A stretch of 64,000 nucleotides of DNA from Rhodanobacter ginsengisoli (lineage in GTDB: Bacteria; Pseudomonadota; Gammaproteobacteria; Xanthomonadales; Rhodanobacteraceae): the NCBI RefSeq assembly GCF_042657065.1, contig NZ_JBHSNF010000002.1, positions 310,001-374,000 of the forward strand. Direction: 5' to 3'. Positions within the stretch are counted from its first letter, which is position 1, and every line of letters begins with the position of its first letter. The notes under the pieces were generated by a model. It worked only from the letters and a program-made list of their open reading frames with translations, was not told the DNA's origin and did no database searches. Made by a program: the position numbers and the translations under genes. Below, piece after piece: positions 47,886 through 57,293 of the stretch.

Positions 47886-48449
47886 GGAGAACCAGGCCTG
47901 ACCATCGTGCCTCGGCGGAGGCGACTAACGCGGCACCGCGGTGCGGAAGTCCGTGCTGTCGAACGTGGTGTTCTGGTCGATCTTGCCGGTGAGGAAGCCG
48001 GCGCCCAGCGGGCTGAAGCAGACGAAGCCGATGCCGAGTTCTTCCAGCGTCGGCAGGATCTCCTGCTCCGGTCTGCGCCACCACAACGAGTACTCACTCT
48101 GCACCGCGGCCACCGGCTGCACCGCATGAGCCCGGCGGATGCTGCCGACGCCCGCCTCGGAGAGACCGAAGTGGCCGACCTTGCCCGCGGCGATCAGGTC
48201 CCTGACCGCGCCGGCCACGTCCTCCGTCGGCACGCCGGGGTCGACGCGATGCTGATAGAACAGATCGATGCGTTCGGTCCTGAGCCGGTTCAGCGCTGCC
48301 TCGGCCACCGCCTTGATGTACTCGGAACGGCTGTTGACGCCGCCGCGCCGTTCACCGGTCTGCAGGTCGATGTCGAAGCCGAACTTGGTCGCGATCACGG
48401 TCCGCTCGCGCACCGGCGCCAGCGCCTCGCCCACCAGCTCCTCGTTGGC
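47886..48449 (-). pseudogene. Aldo/keto reductase, truncated at both ends
   Basis: Minus-strand frame with an internal part of an aldo/keto reductase: NEELVGEALAPVRERTVIATKFGF, SEYIKAVAEAALNRLRTERIDLFYQHRVDP, GLSEAG and FSPLGAGFLTGKI. The first 80 or so residues (cofactor and catalytic Tyr region) are missing; the piece abuts a LysR fragment at about 48449. After VPR (47925) there is a stop; similarity seems to resume in another frame (SAEAR) for a few residues, a decayed C-terminus. Not functional as it stands. Confidence 0.85.
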
Positions 48450-49196
48450 AAGCTGACCCGCACCACGCGCAACGTGGCGCCCACCGAGGCGGGCGAACGC
48501 CTGTTCGACTCGCTGACGCCGAACTTCGAGGACATCGATGCCGCGCTCGCCAGCCTCGGCGACCTACGCGACAAACCCGGCGGCACCATCCGCATCAACA
48601 CCGGCGAACATGCCGCCACCACGATCCTGTGGCCGGCGTTGCGCAAACTGCTGCCGGAGTATCCGGACATCCGGGTCGAGGTGATCAGCGACTCCACCCT
48701 GACCGATATCGTGGCGGGCCGTTTCGACGCGGGCATCCGCCTGGGCGAGCAGGTGGCGCAGGACATGATCGCCGTGCCGATCGGTCCGCCGATGCGCATG
48801 GCGGTGGTCGGCGCGCCGGACTACCTGGCCTCGCGCCCCGCGGTGAAGACGCCGCGCGACCTCACCGGCCACGACTGCATCAACATCCGCTTCCTCACCC
48901 ACGGCGGCCTGTATTCGTGGGAGTTCGAAAAGAACGGCCACGCGCTCAACGTGCGCGTGGAAGGGCGGCTGGCCTTCAACGACGTGCGCCAGATCCTCAC
49001 CGCCGCGCTCGACGGCTTCGGCCTGGCCTACCTGCCCGAGGACCGGGTGCTCTCGTACATCGCCGAGGGCCGCTTGAAACGCCTGCTGGCGAACTGGTGC
49101 CCGCCCTTCCCCGGCTACCACCTCTACTACCCCAGCCGACGCCAGCCGTCACCCGCGTTCTCGCTGCTGGTGGAGGCACTGCGTCGCGGAGGCTGA
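48447..49196 (+). pseudogene. LysR-family regulator, lacking its DNA-binding part
   Basis: Plus-strand frame with LysR effector domain: KLTRTTRNVAPTEAGERLF, the last helix of the winged helix, then a complete substrate-binding domain (about 75-245: RINTGEHAATTILWPALRKL, RFDAGIRLGEQV, GLAYLPEDRV). The preceding 40 residues with the helix-turn-helix are absent; the frame runs upstream only as an antisense shadow of the reductase fragment. Divergent lysR and reductase genes appear fused by one deletion. No start codon of its own is apparent, so I treat it as a pseudogene. Confidence 0.85.
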
Positions 49197-49268
49197 GGCC
49201 GCCGATCACGCAAACCCTCGCATTGCGGATCGACGGCCGACTCGGGCCTGTTCGAGCCATGACCACGC

Positions 49269-50696
49269 TCAGCCGATGGCCGCGCCGAACCACCGTGGCA
49301 ACTGCCCGAGCAGATCCTGCCGATCTTCGCCGACCCACGCCACGTGACCGTCCGGCCGCAACAGCACGGCGGGGACATCCAGTTCCGCGCTGGCGTCGAC
49401 GACGTGGTCGACCCGATCCGACCAGCCGTCCACCGCAAGCCGGCCGGTCGGATCGAGCAGCAGCCCGCGGCCACCATGCATCAGCGCGTAGAGCCGACCC
49501 CGCTTCAACGTCACGTCCCGCAGCCGCCGACCGAGCAGTTCATGGCCCTCGCCGAAGTCGTAGCGGATGCCGATCGCGGTGATCTTCTCGATCAGGAAGC
49601 GGTTCACCTCCTCGAAATCCATCAGGTCCGAGACCAGCCGCCGTACTGCCCGGGAACCGGGGTCGAGGGACGTCAACGCCATCTGCGCGCGGGTGTTGTC
49701 CAGCACGTCGGCGGCTACCGGGTGCCGTTCGCTGTGGTAGCTGTCCAGCAACCCCTCCGGCGCCCAGCCGTTGACCTCGGCGGCCAGTTTCCAGCCCAGG
49801 TTGAACGCGTCCTGGATGCCGAGATTCAGTCCCTGCCCACCGATCGGCGGGTGGATGTGCGCCGCGTCGCCGGCCAGCAGCACCCGGCCGATCCGGTAGC
49901 ACTCGGCCTGCCGGGTGGCGTCGCCGAAGCGGGAAAGCCAGCGCGGCGAGTGGGCGCCGAAGTCGCTGCCGGCGATCTCCCGCAGCTGCTGCTTCAGCTC
50001 GTCCAGGGTCGGCGGGACCCTGCGGTCCCTGGCCACCCCGGCGGCGGGCACGACGACGCGGTAGACCCCGTCCCCGAGCGGCATGGCGCCGAACCGCTTC
50101 TGGGTCTTGCGGACTTCGGCATTCACGGCGTTGATCGTCTCCGTCGACGCGGTCAGCTCCACCTCGCCCAACAGCGTGTCGACCCGGGTGGGCTCGCCGG
50201 GAAAGGCGACGCCGAGGAGCTTGCGCACCGTGCTGCGGCCGCCGTCGCAGCCAACCAGGTAGCGCGCGCGCAGCCGCGTGCGGTCGGCCAGCTCGGCAGT
50301 GACCCCTTGCTCGTCCTGGCGCAGCCCGACCAGTTCGCAGCCACGCCGCATCTCGACGCCGAGTTCGGCGGCATGCTCGGTCAGCAGGCGCTCGGTGAGG
50401 GTCTGCGGGATGCCCAGGACGTACGGATGTGCGGTGTCGAGCCGCTCGGGCGGCGGCTTTGCAATGCCGGCGAAGAAACCACCGACGGGGTACTTCGTAC
50501 CGAGCGCGAGGAATCGCTCCAGCAGGCCGCGCTGGTCCATCAACTCGATGCTGCGTGCGTGCAGGCCAAGCGCGCGGACCACCCTGGTCGGCTGCGCCGC
50601 TTTCTCCAGCACCAGCGCGTGCACACCATGCAGTCGTAGCTCGCAGGCCAGCATCAAGCCGGTCGGTCCGCCACCGGCAATGATCACATCGATCAT
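49269..50696 (-). CDS. FAD-dependent monooxygenase, rifampicin monooxygenase (Rox)-like
   Basis: 475 residues, the length of Rox enzymes. FAD-binding start IIAGGGPTGLMLACELRLHG (5-24), RALGLHARSIE, GCDGGRST, and GDAAHIHPPIGGQGLNLGIQ for the ribityl region; then a thioredoxin-like C-terminal domain (about 385-475). The PheA/TfdB group hydroxylates aromatics; the wording of the first 60 residues is close to actinobacterial rifampicin monooxygenases. NADPH-dependent hydroxylation of an aromatic drug or natural product is likely, substrate not proven. Start at 50696 is directly at the FAD fold. Alone between unrelated genes. Confidence 0.88.
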   Translation of the reverse strand: MIDVIIAGGGPTGLMLACELRLHGVHALVLEKAAQPTRVVRALGLHARSIELMDQRGLLERFLALGTKYPVGGFFAGIAKPPPERLDTAHPYVLGIPQTLTERLLTEHAAELGVEMRRGCELVGLRQDEQGVTAELADRTRLRARYLVGCDGGRSTVRKLLGVAFPGEPTRVDTLLGEVELTASTETINAVNAEVRKTQKRFGAMPLGDGVYRVVVPAAGVARDRRVPPTLDELKQQLREIAGSDFGAHSPRWLSRFGDATRQAECYRIGRVLLAGDAAHIHPPIGGQGLNLGIQDAFNLGWKLAAEVNGWAPEGLLDSYHSERHPVAADVLDNTRAQMALTSLDPGSRAVRRLVSDLMDFEEVNRFLIEKITAIGIRYDFGEGHELLGRRLRDVTLKRGRLYALMHGGRGLLLDPTGRLAVDGWSDRVDHVVDASAELDVPAVLLRPDGHVAWVGEDRQDLLGQLPRWFGAAIG

Positions 50697-50952
50697 CGCC
50701 ACCCCCGGTGCGTCGAAAGCCCCGACCGTTCCACCACCCATTCGAGCTCACCGCACGCGCCGCCCGTTGAATACATCACACGCATCTCCCCGCTCCCGTG
50801 TCCGCTGGTTCCAGCCTCGGCCGGCGATCCTGCCGCAGGATCCGGGTCTTGCCGCAAGCCCCGTGGCGGGCTATATATTGAAAACGGGATGAGTGAGTCC
50901 GCCTTGTTCCCTGCCGACGACGGAGCGATCGGGTTCCACCCCGGCGCGCAAT

Positions 50953-51618
50953 TCAGTCGGGAAGCCCGGGGAAAACCACCACGCTCTGCGCCGGCAACTT
51001 GCTCATGCAGACCTCGAACAGGCGACTGCCCAACCACACCGCCAGCCACGCTCGCAGCGCGGGCAACGCCTGCCCGGCAAACCACGGCGGTTCCACCGCG
51101 GCGAACTGGCGCACGAACGGAAAGATCGCCAGGTCCGTCGCGCAGGGCGCAACGCCACCGAGATACGGCTGCTGTTGCAACCGATCCTCCAGCGGCACCA
51201 GCAAGGTCGCCACGGCATGCGCGCGGTGCGTCTCGCGCGAACGCGTTTCGTCCGGGTAGCGCCCGGGATACTTGTAGCGGTCCAGCTGATGCTTGAAGTC
51301 GCCGTCGTTACACTGCAGCAGCTCGAGGTTCCGCGCGGATTGCGCCCTGCTCCACCAGCCGTCGCGATCGTTCCCGGCCCATGCCCATTGCATGATGTCC
51401 CAGCTCTCCTGCAGCACCCGTCCATCGGGCAACTGCAGTACCGGCACCGTGCCCTTGGGCGACAGCGCGAGCATCGCGGCGGGCTTGTCGCGCAGGTCGA
51501 CCTCGAACGCATGGAACGCCCGCCCCGCCCGAAGCAGGGCCATGCGAGCGCGCATCGCATAAGGACAGCGGCGGTAGCTGTAGAGCAACGGCATGGGAGG
51601 GAGATTGGCGACGCGCAT
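50953..51618 (-). CDS. Glutathione S-transferase family protein
   Basis: 221 residues. N-terminal thioredoxin fold with YRRCPYAMRARMAL (the CPYA motif as in omega-like GSTs, Cys at about 19), KGTVPVLQLPDG and ESWDIMQW; C-terminal helical domain. Cys in place of Tyr/Ser suggests thiol transfer. An alternative ATG at 51594 (MPLLYSYRRC) is also plausible and fits the fold better; neither has a good ribosome site. No operon partner. Confidence 0.88.
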   Translation of the reverse strand: MRVANLPPMPLLYSYRRCPYAMRARMALLRAGRAFHAFEVDLRDKPAAMLALSPKGTVPVLQLPDGRVLQESWDIMQWAWAGNDRDGWWSRAQSARNLELLQCNDGDFKHQLDRYKYPGRYPDETRSRETHRAHAVATLLVPLEDRLQQQPYLGGVAPCATDLAIFPFVRQFAAVEPPWFAGQALPALRAWLAVWLGSRLFEVCMSKLPAQSVVVFPGLPD

Positions 51619-51876
51619 GAAATGGAAGTGACTCTTGCGTTGCGGGACCGATGCGCCCGGCCAGGGTAAAGCGGACGCAAGCCATTATCCGGCAAGGGGG
51701 ACGCATCGATCGTCTGCGTCCCTTGATCGAAAACGAGCGCCTTCACGCCAGCGTCCGGGACACCGTGGTTCCATGCGTACTGCAGAACTCGGCGTTGAGC
51801 GTCCACTGCAGGTTCACACCGGTTTGAACGACGCCAGCGCAAGCAGGCGACATCACTCGTGCCAAATGGAGTTCAC

Positions 51877-52380
51877 ATGATCAAGCGCATTCTTCCCCTG
51901 TTGATTGGCCTGTCGATTGGCGGCGTCGCCCTCGCGCAGGAAATGCCGGCTACCACGCAGTCGGCGACCAGCACCACCCAGACCACCACCACGGTGACCT
52001 CGTGGAAGACCCAGCCACCCACGGGCGCGTTGAGCGAGGAAACCATCAAGGGAGCGATCGCCAGTGCCGGCTACAAGGAAGTCAAAGGCCTGGAGTTCGA
52101 GGACGGCGTATGGCGCAGCAAGGCCCGCGGCGGCAACAAGAACTGGGTGAAGCTCTCGGTCGGACCGGTCAACGGCAAGGTCTATCCCGCCGATGCGCCA
52201 TCCAGGCTCAACAAGGACGAGGTCAGCGCCAAGCTCGCCGCCGCCGGCTACCTGAACGTCGATGACGTGGAGTTCAAAGAGGGCCTGTGGGCCGCCGAGG
52301 CCAAGACGGCGCAGGGAACCGACGTCGAGCTGTTGGTCGATCCGGACGATGGCAGCGTCGTGGCCAAATCGCACGATTGA
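51877..52380 (+). CDS. Secreted PepSY-domain protein (two repeats)
   Basis: 167 residues. Signal peptide (1-20, ending ALA), a Ser/Thr-rich linker (25-47), then two PepSY-like repeats (about 57-105 and 112-165), each with a helix followed by EFEDGVWRSKA or EFKEGLWAAEA. PepSY domains are thought to bind protein partners or inhibit peptidases in the periplasm. Start at 51877 has GGAG 8 bases before it. A strong hairpin terminator follows. Confidence 0.85.
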   Translation: MIKRILPLLIGLSIGGVALAQEMPATTQSATSTTQTTTTVTSWKTQPPTGALSEETIKGAIASAGYKEVKGLEFEDGVWRSKARGGNKNWVKLSVGPVNGKVYPADAPSRLNKDEVSAKLAAAGYLNVDDVEFKEGLWAAEAKTAQGTDVELLVDPDDGSVVAKSHD

Positions 52381-52403
52381 CCCATCGGATGGGCGATGAG
52401 GTT

Positions 52404-52444
52404 ACGAAGAAGCCCGGCGCGTCCATCGCGTCGGGCTTCTTCGT
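52404..52444 (+). terminator. Hairpin terminator after the PepSY gene
   Basis: ACGAAGAAGCCCG (from 52404) pairs with CGGGCTTCTTCGT (to 52444) around GCGCGTCCATCGCGT. The arms are 13 bp and perfect; the following bases (TGGGCC) lack a T tract, though the 3' arm itself ends in CTTCTTCGTT. Confidence 0.7.
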
Positions 52445-52552
52445 TGGGCCACGCGCGGAAGGGCGACGGAGCCGGTCGCGCTTTCGGGATGGACGCAAAG
52501 CGATCCGGGTGGCTTCCATTGCTCGCGCTTTTTCTCCGCCACGCCACCCGGG

Positions 52553-53746
52553 TCAGCGCGTCGACTTCTCCGGCTGCGCATCCACCGCGTGCTTCACCGC
52601 GGCCACGAACTCGCGCCGCGCGGCCATCAACGCATCGGACGTCGCATGCGGCCACGCACCCACCTGGGCGATCACCAGCTGGCGCGAAGGATCGACGTAG
52701 ACCAGCTGGCCGAAGATGCCGATCGCGGCATAGCTGCCGTCGCTGTCAGTCCACCACAGATAGCCGTAGCCACGGCCGGGCTCATCGACATTTTCCTGGC
52801 GGCGCAGTGCACCGTCGAGCCACGCCCTGGCGACCACCGGCCTGCCCGCGATGCGACCGCCATCGAGCATGAATTGCCCCAGCCGCGCGTAGTCGCCCAG
52901 CGTGGCCGACAGGCCGCTGCCGCCGGTGTCGCTGCCATCGCATTCGTCCTTGATCCAGTACGCATCGGACGCCATGCCGTACGGCTTCCAGATCGTCTGC
53001 GACAGGTAGGCCACCAATGAGCGGTGCGTGGCCCGTTGCACCAGGATGCCGAGCAGATCGGTTTCCGCGGTGTTGTAGTTCCAGTGCGTGCCGGCCGGCC
53101 ATTGCCGCGGCTGTTTCGCCAGGTACGACAGCACGTGCGCCTGGCCATCGACGCAGGCGCCGAGATACATCTGCGCCACATCCGACTTCGCGTCGGCATA
53201 GTCCTCGTTCCAGTGCACGCCCGACGTCATCGTCAGCAGCTGCTGCACCGTGACGTCGGCATAGGCGCTGTCGCGCAATTCCGGGATGTAGGTACCCAGC
53301 GTGTCGTCCATGCCGTGGATGTCGCCCCGCTGCAGCGCGATCCCCAGCAAGGTGGAGGTGACCGACTTGGCCACCGAGAACGACTCCCAGCGCTGCGCCG
53401 GCCCGAAGCCCAGCGCATAACGCTGCAGGCGGACACGACCGTGCTGCAGCACCATCACCCCGGCGATGTGGCGCGGGCCCATGTAGCGGGCCAGCACACC
53501 CTCACCCAGCGTCAGCGGCCGGCCCGGCGGCAATGCATGGACATGTGTGCCGTGCGCGGCACGGTCACTGGGGAACCGCCGGTACATCCGCCGGAACTGC
53601 GCCTCGCGCTGCGCCTGCGGCCAGAACAGCACCGCCTCGCGTTGCTGGCCGATGGTCGGCGCATGCGGCTCGCGGGCTGTCGATGGCAGCGCGACCGCGA
53701 GGCACAGTACGGCGACCAGCAGGCGGCTGCGGATTCCTGGATACAT
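52553..53746 (-). CDS. Serine hydrolase, class C beta-lactamase family, secreted
   Basis: 397 residues with signal peptide (about 1-24, ending STA). Catalytic SVAK (Ser124, Lys127), Tyr in NYNT (Tyr224), and a late HxT/G-like region (about 350). Such proteins are esterases, D-aminopeptidases or carboxypeptidases rather than true AmpC; substrate not inferred. The C-terminal part is complete. The plus-strand coding appearance across this gene is a shadow. Confidence 0.85.
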   Translation of the reverse strand: MYPGIRSRLLVAVLCLAVALPSTAREPHAPTIGQQREAVLFWPQAQREAQFRRMYRRFPSDRAAHGTHVHALPPGRPLTLGEGVLARYMGPRHIAGVMVLQHGRVRLQRYALGFGPAQRWESFSVAKSVTSTLLGIALQRGDIHGMDDTLGTYIPELRDSAYADVTVQQLLTMTSGVHWNEDYADAKSDVAQMYLGACVDGQAHVLSYLAKQPRQWPAGTHWNYNTAETDLLGILVQRATHRSLVAYLSQTIWKPYGMASDAYWIKDECDGSDTGGSGLSATLGDYARLGQFMLDGGRIAGRPVVARAWLDGALRRQENVDEPGRGYGYLWWTDSDGSYAAIGIFGQLVYVDPSRQLVIAQVGAWPHATSDALMAARREFVAAVKHAVDAQPEKSTR

Positions 53747-53866
53747 GGCGTTGCGCGTCGGGTAGTGGCGGGATCCCGATGGTACCGTCCGGGAGGCCCC
53801 GATGCCTTCGGCGCCGAGCCGGATGGGTCGATCCCGAACGCCACTGGCGGCCGCCGGACGCGCACA

Positions 53867-53902
53867 AAGAAAACGCGGCCTCGTCGAGTGGACGAGGCCG
53901 CG
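53867..53902 (-). terminator. Terminator of the Gln-rich protein gene
   Basis: Stem CGCGGCCTCGTC/GACGAGGCCGCG (53874-53885 with 53891-53902), perfect 12 bp. Read on the minus strand it is followed by TTTTCTTTG, a clear rho-independent terminator. Confidence 0.85.
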
Positions 53903-53965
53903 CCTGTCAGTGGAGCATCGATCGTTTCAGCATCGGTGCCCGGAGCCCGTGCGACAGGTCACGGG

Positions 53966-55012
53966 CTAGGGATGCCCGCTGCCGTCCCGATGGTCGTCTT
54001 TCTGGCCCTTGTCCTTGTCCTTGTCAGTCCGGCCCTTCCTGTCCTTGTTGTCGGCACCGCGGGCGTTCCGTGCGGGCTGCGAACGTTGCTGCTGGGCTCT
54101 CCGCTGCTGTTGCCGCTGAACATCCTGCTGCTGGCGGCCTCGCAGCTGCTGTTGCTGCTCGACACTCTGCTGCTGCCGAGCCTTCTGCTGCTGTTGCAGC
54201 TGGACATCCTGCTGCTGCCGGCCTCGCAGTTGCTGTTGCTGCCGAACATCCTGCTGCTGCCGGGCATTCCGCTCTTGCCGCTGCTGAACATCCTGCTGCT
54301 GCCGGCCTCGCAGTTGCTGTTGCTGCTGCCGATCGTCCTGTTGTTGCCGCTGCTGCCGATCGTCCTGTTGTTGCCGCTGCTGCTGCCGGCCATGCGATTC
54401 CGCGCCACGGCGACGCTGATCGAGAATCTGCCGGCTCACCGATTCGCGTGGCCGGTAGCGATAGCTGCGGGACTCGATCGAGCGCTGCTGGTCGAGCTGG
54501 CGGGGATAACGGTTGCCGCTGTAATGCCGTTGATAGGCGGGCAACGGCGCGGCCCTGGGCACGGAGCGACGGTCCCAGCGATCCCATCCGCTGCGCTGCC
54601 GTTCCCAGTCGCGACCCCAGTGATCGCCCCAGCGCGGGGCGGCATCGTAACGCCAGCCGCGGAAGTAGACCGGTGGGCGGCGGTAGTAGCGCACCGGTAC
54701 GCGCAGCACGAACAACGGTACATAGGCGGGCGGAACCAGATCCCACGGACCGTCGTACCAGGTGCTCGAATACCAGTTGTCGTCCCAGAAGACCCAGTAC
54801 AGGCCATCGTAGAAGAAGTAGTTCGCATCCACTCGCGGGTCGTAATAAACCGGATAGCCCGGAATGCGCACCAGCGTCGGATATGTCGACATCACGAACC
54901 CGAGGCTGACGCCGCGGTTTCCGATGCTGATGCTCAGCTGGGACTGGGCCTGAGCCTGGCTGGAGATCGCCGGACCGATGAGTATCACCATGAAAAGAAT
55001 CAAGTAACGCAT
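53966..55012 (-). CDS. Secreted Gln/Arg-rich repeat protein with YXXW-type N-terminal domain
   Basis: 348 residues. Signal peptide (1-22), then a Tyr/Trp-rich domain (about 35-150) with PGYPVYYDPRVDANYFFYDG and FWDDNWYSSTWYDGPW, wording seen in secreted YXWGXW-like proteins of proteobacteria, then a Gln/Arg-rich repetitive tail (about 210-310, units such as QLRGRQQQDVQ) and a Lys/Asp end. Start at 55012 has GGGAG at a suitable distance. Function unknown; the tail is extremely basic and may bind DNA or polysaccharide outside the cell. An FNR-like box lies 124 bases upstream. Confidence 0.8.
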   Translation of the reverse strand: MRYLILFMVILIGPAISSQAQAQSQLSISIGNRGVSLGFVMSTYPTLVRIPGYPVYYDPRVDANYFFYDGLYWVFWDDNWYSSTWYDGPWDLVPPAYVPLFVLRVPVRYYRRPPVYFRGWRYDAAPRWGDHWGRDWERQRSGWDRWDRRSVPRAAPLPAYQRHYSGNRYPRQLDQQRSIESRSYRYRPRESVSRQILDQRRRGAESHGRQQQRQQQDDRQQRQQQDDRQQQQQLRGRQQQDVQQRQERNARQQQDVRQQQQLRGRQQQDVQLQQQQKARQQQSVEQQQQLRGRQQQDVQRQQQRRAQQQRSQPARNARGADNKDRKGRTDKDKDKGQKDDHRDGSGHP

Positions 55013-55407
55013 CGTCTTAACTCCCATTGGATCAGTCGTTGCCGCCGTCACCTCACAACCACCGCATTTGCCTGTGGCTGCCGTTTCGGCAGGGACAGGG
55101 CACAGCCAGCGTGAACCGCCGCCGGAGCGGCCGACTTGATCATCATCAATTACTCGCGCGACGGTGGCGTGAGCGTGGGCGGTCGCCATCGGGCGTTTCC
55201 GCCGGCGGCGGGCGCCGATTTCACGTGGCAGTGCGACCAGCTCCACGGCGGCACAACGAATTTGCGGCTCCGGCTCGCGCCGGCCCCGGCTGATCCGGGG
55301 GTGGGCATACCCGCCGGGCGACAACGCCGCCGAACGTGCGCCGCCACCAGCCAGGCAACAGCGGCAGATGCACGTTCAGCTACCGGTCGGCCACGCCCGG
55401 GCAGATC
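55013..55407. other. Intergenic region with a perfect FNR-type box
   Basis: 395 bases without a credible gene. It contains the site at 55136-55149. A frame starting at that site on the plus strand (LIIINYSRDG) shows no known family and poor composition, so it is not called. Confidence 0.6.
55136..55149. promoter_or_regulatory. FNR/Anr-type box, perfect consensus
   Basis: TTGATCATCATCAA is an exact TTGAT-N4-ATCAA palindrome. It could act on the Gln-rich protein gene (start 124 bases away on the minus strand), but no good -10 sits at the usual distance on either strand, so its target is unsure. Confidence 0.5.
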
Positions 55408-55773
55408 TCAGGGCGAGGATTGCTCGGCCTGCTCGAGAAACAGGCTCTGCAGCTCGCCGGCAAGATCCCGGCCACCGTAAGTCAGGCGAAAACGGGAGTT
55501 CGCGTCATTCATGGAACAGGCGCCGTCGATGATGCCCAGTACGTTGGCGGTGGCATCGATGGCCACCTGACGGGTCAGCTCCAGCAACACTTCCCGCTGC
55601 TCCGGGGTCAGCTCGCCGAAAAGTGTCAGCACGCGCTTCCAGTAGGGATCCGACGCCTGGTCGGCGCGCGTATTGAAAAGCAGGTCACGGTAGGTCGCCG
55701 TGCTCACCTCCACGACGGCGGCGTGCAGCTGCGATACGAAATCCTGCGGCGATATGTCGGCCATCGTCTTCAT
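55408..55773 (-). CDS. Hypothetical soluble protein
   Basis: 121 residues. Helical, acidic, no signal or membrane segment. Wording DYWKRVLTLFGELTPEQREVLLEL and VAIDATANVLGIIDG (about 40-80) suggests a small helical bundle; I do not recognise a family. Start at 55773 (MKTMADIS) is the best guess, with 55764 and 55806 as alternatives. Convergent to nothing; 184 bases upstream starts a divergent membrane protein. Confidence 0.65.
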   Translation of the reverse strand: MKTMADISPQDFVSQLHAAVVEVSTATYRDLLFNTRADQASDPYWKRVLTLFGELTPEQREVLLELTRQVAIDATANVLGIIDGACSMNDANSRFRLTYGGRDLAGELQSLFLEQAEQSSP

Positions 55774-55956
55774 CCCGCCGCTGTACGGCTTGGCAGATGC
55801 CGCCATGCCATGGAAAAGTGAACCATGGCCGCTCGGGGCGGCGGACCCGATCCGAAGCGTAGCGGAACGGCGCCGATCCGGCGGCATGCTTACGCTTGGG
55901 GAAGGCTCTTTTCCGACGACCTCGATTACCATGGGCCGACACAGGGGGAACCACAC

Positions 55957-56568
55957 ATGACTGACGCGCAAGTCCGCCTCTGGCTCGGTCCGCTCGCCGC
56001 GGTGCTGCTTTTCACGGGGATGTTCGCGGTCGGCCTGATGATTCCCGGCTACAGCCACGTCCGCCAGACGGTCAGCGAACTGGGAGAAGTCGGTTCCCCG
56101 GGAAGGCTCGCCTTCAGCGTCCTGCTTCTGCTCGTCGCGGCCTGCCTGATCGTGTTCGCCACCGGCGCCGCCGCCACGCTGCGGGCGGCCGGCTGTTCCA
56201 CCCTGCCCGCCGGCCTCGTGGGGGCCATGGCGATTTCCGCCGCGGGGGTGGGCGTTTTTGCGTTCCCGCAGCCGCTGCACAACGTCTTCGGCCTGTCCGA
56301 ACTGGTGGGCTACCAGGCGCCGCTGGCGGCCGCGCTGGTCGGCCGATCCGTGCCACGCACCCGGCCGATACGGACGTTTTCGTTCGTCATGTACGCGCTC
56401 GTCCTGCTCGCCCTCGCCGCCAACATGACGACCCTGCACCGGCACGGCGATCTCTGGCTTCACATCCAGCCCGTCTACGGCGTGGTGCAGCGGCTGCTGT
56501 TCGCGGCCTGGTTCTGCTGGTGCGCGGGATATGCCGTGCTGCTGATGCGGATACGGCGGCTCGGCTGA
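55957..56568 (+). CDS. DUF998 family membrane protein
   Basis: 203 residues with about six helices. Starts with LGPLAAVLLFTGMFAVGLMIPGY and has HVRQTVSELGEVGSPGRLAF, the usual DUF998 opening in which the protein is seen in two repeats. Function unknown, integral inner membrane protein. RBS GGGGGA 8 bases before the ATG. Confidence 0.85.
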   Translation: MTDAQVRLWLGPLAAVLLFTGMFAVGLMIPGYSHVRQTVSELGEVGSPGRLAFSVLLLLVAACLIVFATGAAATLRAAGCSTLPAGLVGAMAISAAGVGVFAFPQPLHNVFGLSELVGYQAPLAAALVGRSVPRTRPIRTFSFVMYALVLLALAANMTTLHRHGDLWLHIQPVYGVVQRLLFAAWFCWCAGYAVLLMRIRRLG

Positions 56569-56756
56569 CCGTCTCGCAGCGCCCCGCAGCAGCGTGATTC
56601 CCACGCAGGGGAGAGAGGAGACAGCCCCTTCGGCTCACGTCCCTTCGTCTTGGCTTCCGCGGTCAGGGTTGCCGCGTCACCCACAGGTTCATCTCAGGCC
56701 AGTCAATCTGAAACCCACGCCACCGGCCGCCCGACGCACCTGTGGTCACAAACCCT

Positions 56757-57293
56757 TCACCCCCGCCGCGCGGGCAGGAAGCGGCTGTTGCGCAGCAGTC
56801 CCGCCGAGATCAGCGACACCAGCACGCCGACCGGGAAGATCTCCACGAACGTCATCGGCAGGCGGTACATCGGGTTCGCGTACTGGACCTTGAATGCATC
56901 CATGTCGGCGCTCAGCTTCGCCAGCGCCTCGGCGCTGGCGCCCTTCGCCTTCTCGCTCGCGATGATCGCCTGCGCATAGGAGCTGGCGAAATCCATGTGG
57001 GTCATCGCCTGCACCGCTTCCCATGCGGCCACATAGAAGATCCCGGCGATGAAGCTCACGCCCAGCCCGACGCCGAGCGCCGGCCAGAAGCCGATCACCC
57101 CGCCCCGGTCGACGTCCCGGTGCCGCTTGATTCCCACGAACACCGCGCTCAGCGCGATCAGCATGGTCGTGTAGCCGATCAGCATGCCGTACTTCAACGG
57201 AGGCATGCCGGAGAAGGCGACGAAGGTGACGAGCTCGAAGCCGCCGACGACCAGGCCCGCGATCACGCCGTACTTCAGGATGGTCCGCAACAT
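56757..57293 (-). CDS. DUF4199 family membrane protein
   Basis: 178 residues, four helices. Opening ILKYGVIAGLVVGGFEL and SMRYGMLIGY-like segment KYGMLIGYTTMLIAL, FVGIKRHRDVDRGGVIGFW are the family marks. Family function unknown. GAGGAG lies 9 bases before the ATG. It is followed upstream, on the same strand, by a membrane-anchored LuxR regulator, a pairing worth noting. Confidence 0.87.
   Translation of the reverse strand: MLRTILKYGVIAGLVVGGFELVTFVAFSGMPPLKYGMLIGYTTMLIALSAVFVGIKRHRDVDRGGVIGFWPALGVGLGVSFIAGIFYVAAWEAVQAMTHMDFASSYAQAIIASEKAKGASAEALAKLSADMDAFKVQYANPMYRLPMTFVEIFPVGVLVSLISAGLLRNSRFLPARRG

Noticed and set aside
53024..55114. 696-codon plus-strand frame across the serine hydrolase and Gln-rich genes
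   Set aside because: Opposite two genes with clear signal peptides and motifs; the Leu-rich stretch is the complement of CAG repeats coding for Gln.
55136..55480. Small plus-strand frame starting at the FNR box
   Set aside because: Start codon is part of the palindrome, no ribosome site, and no conserved features after the first ten residues.
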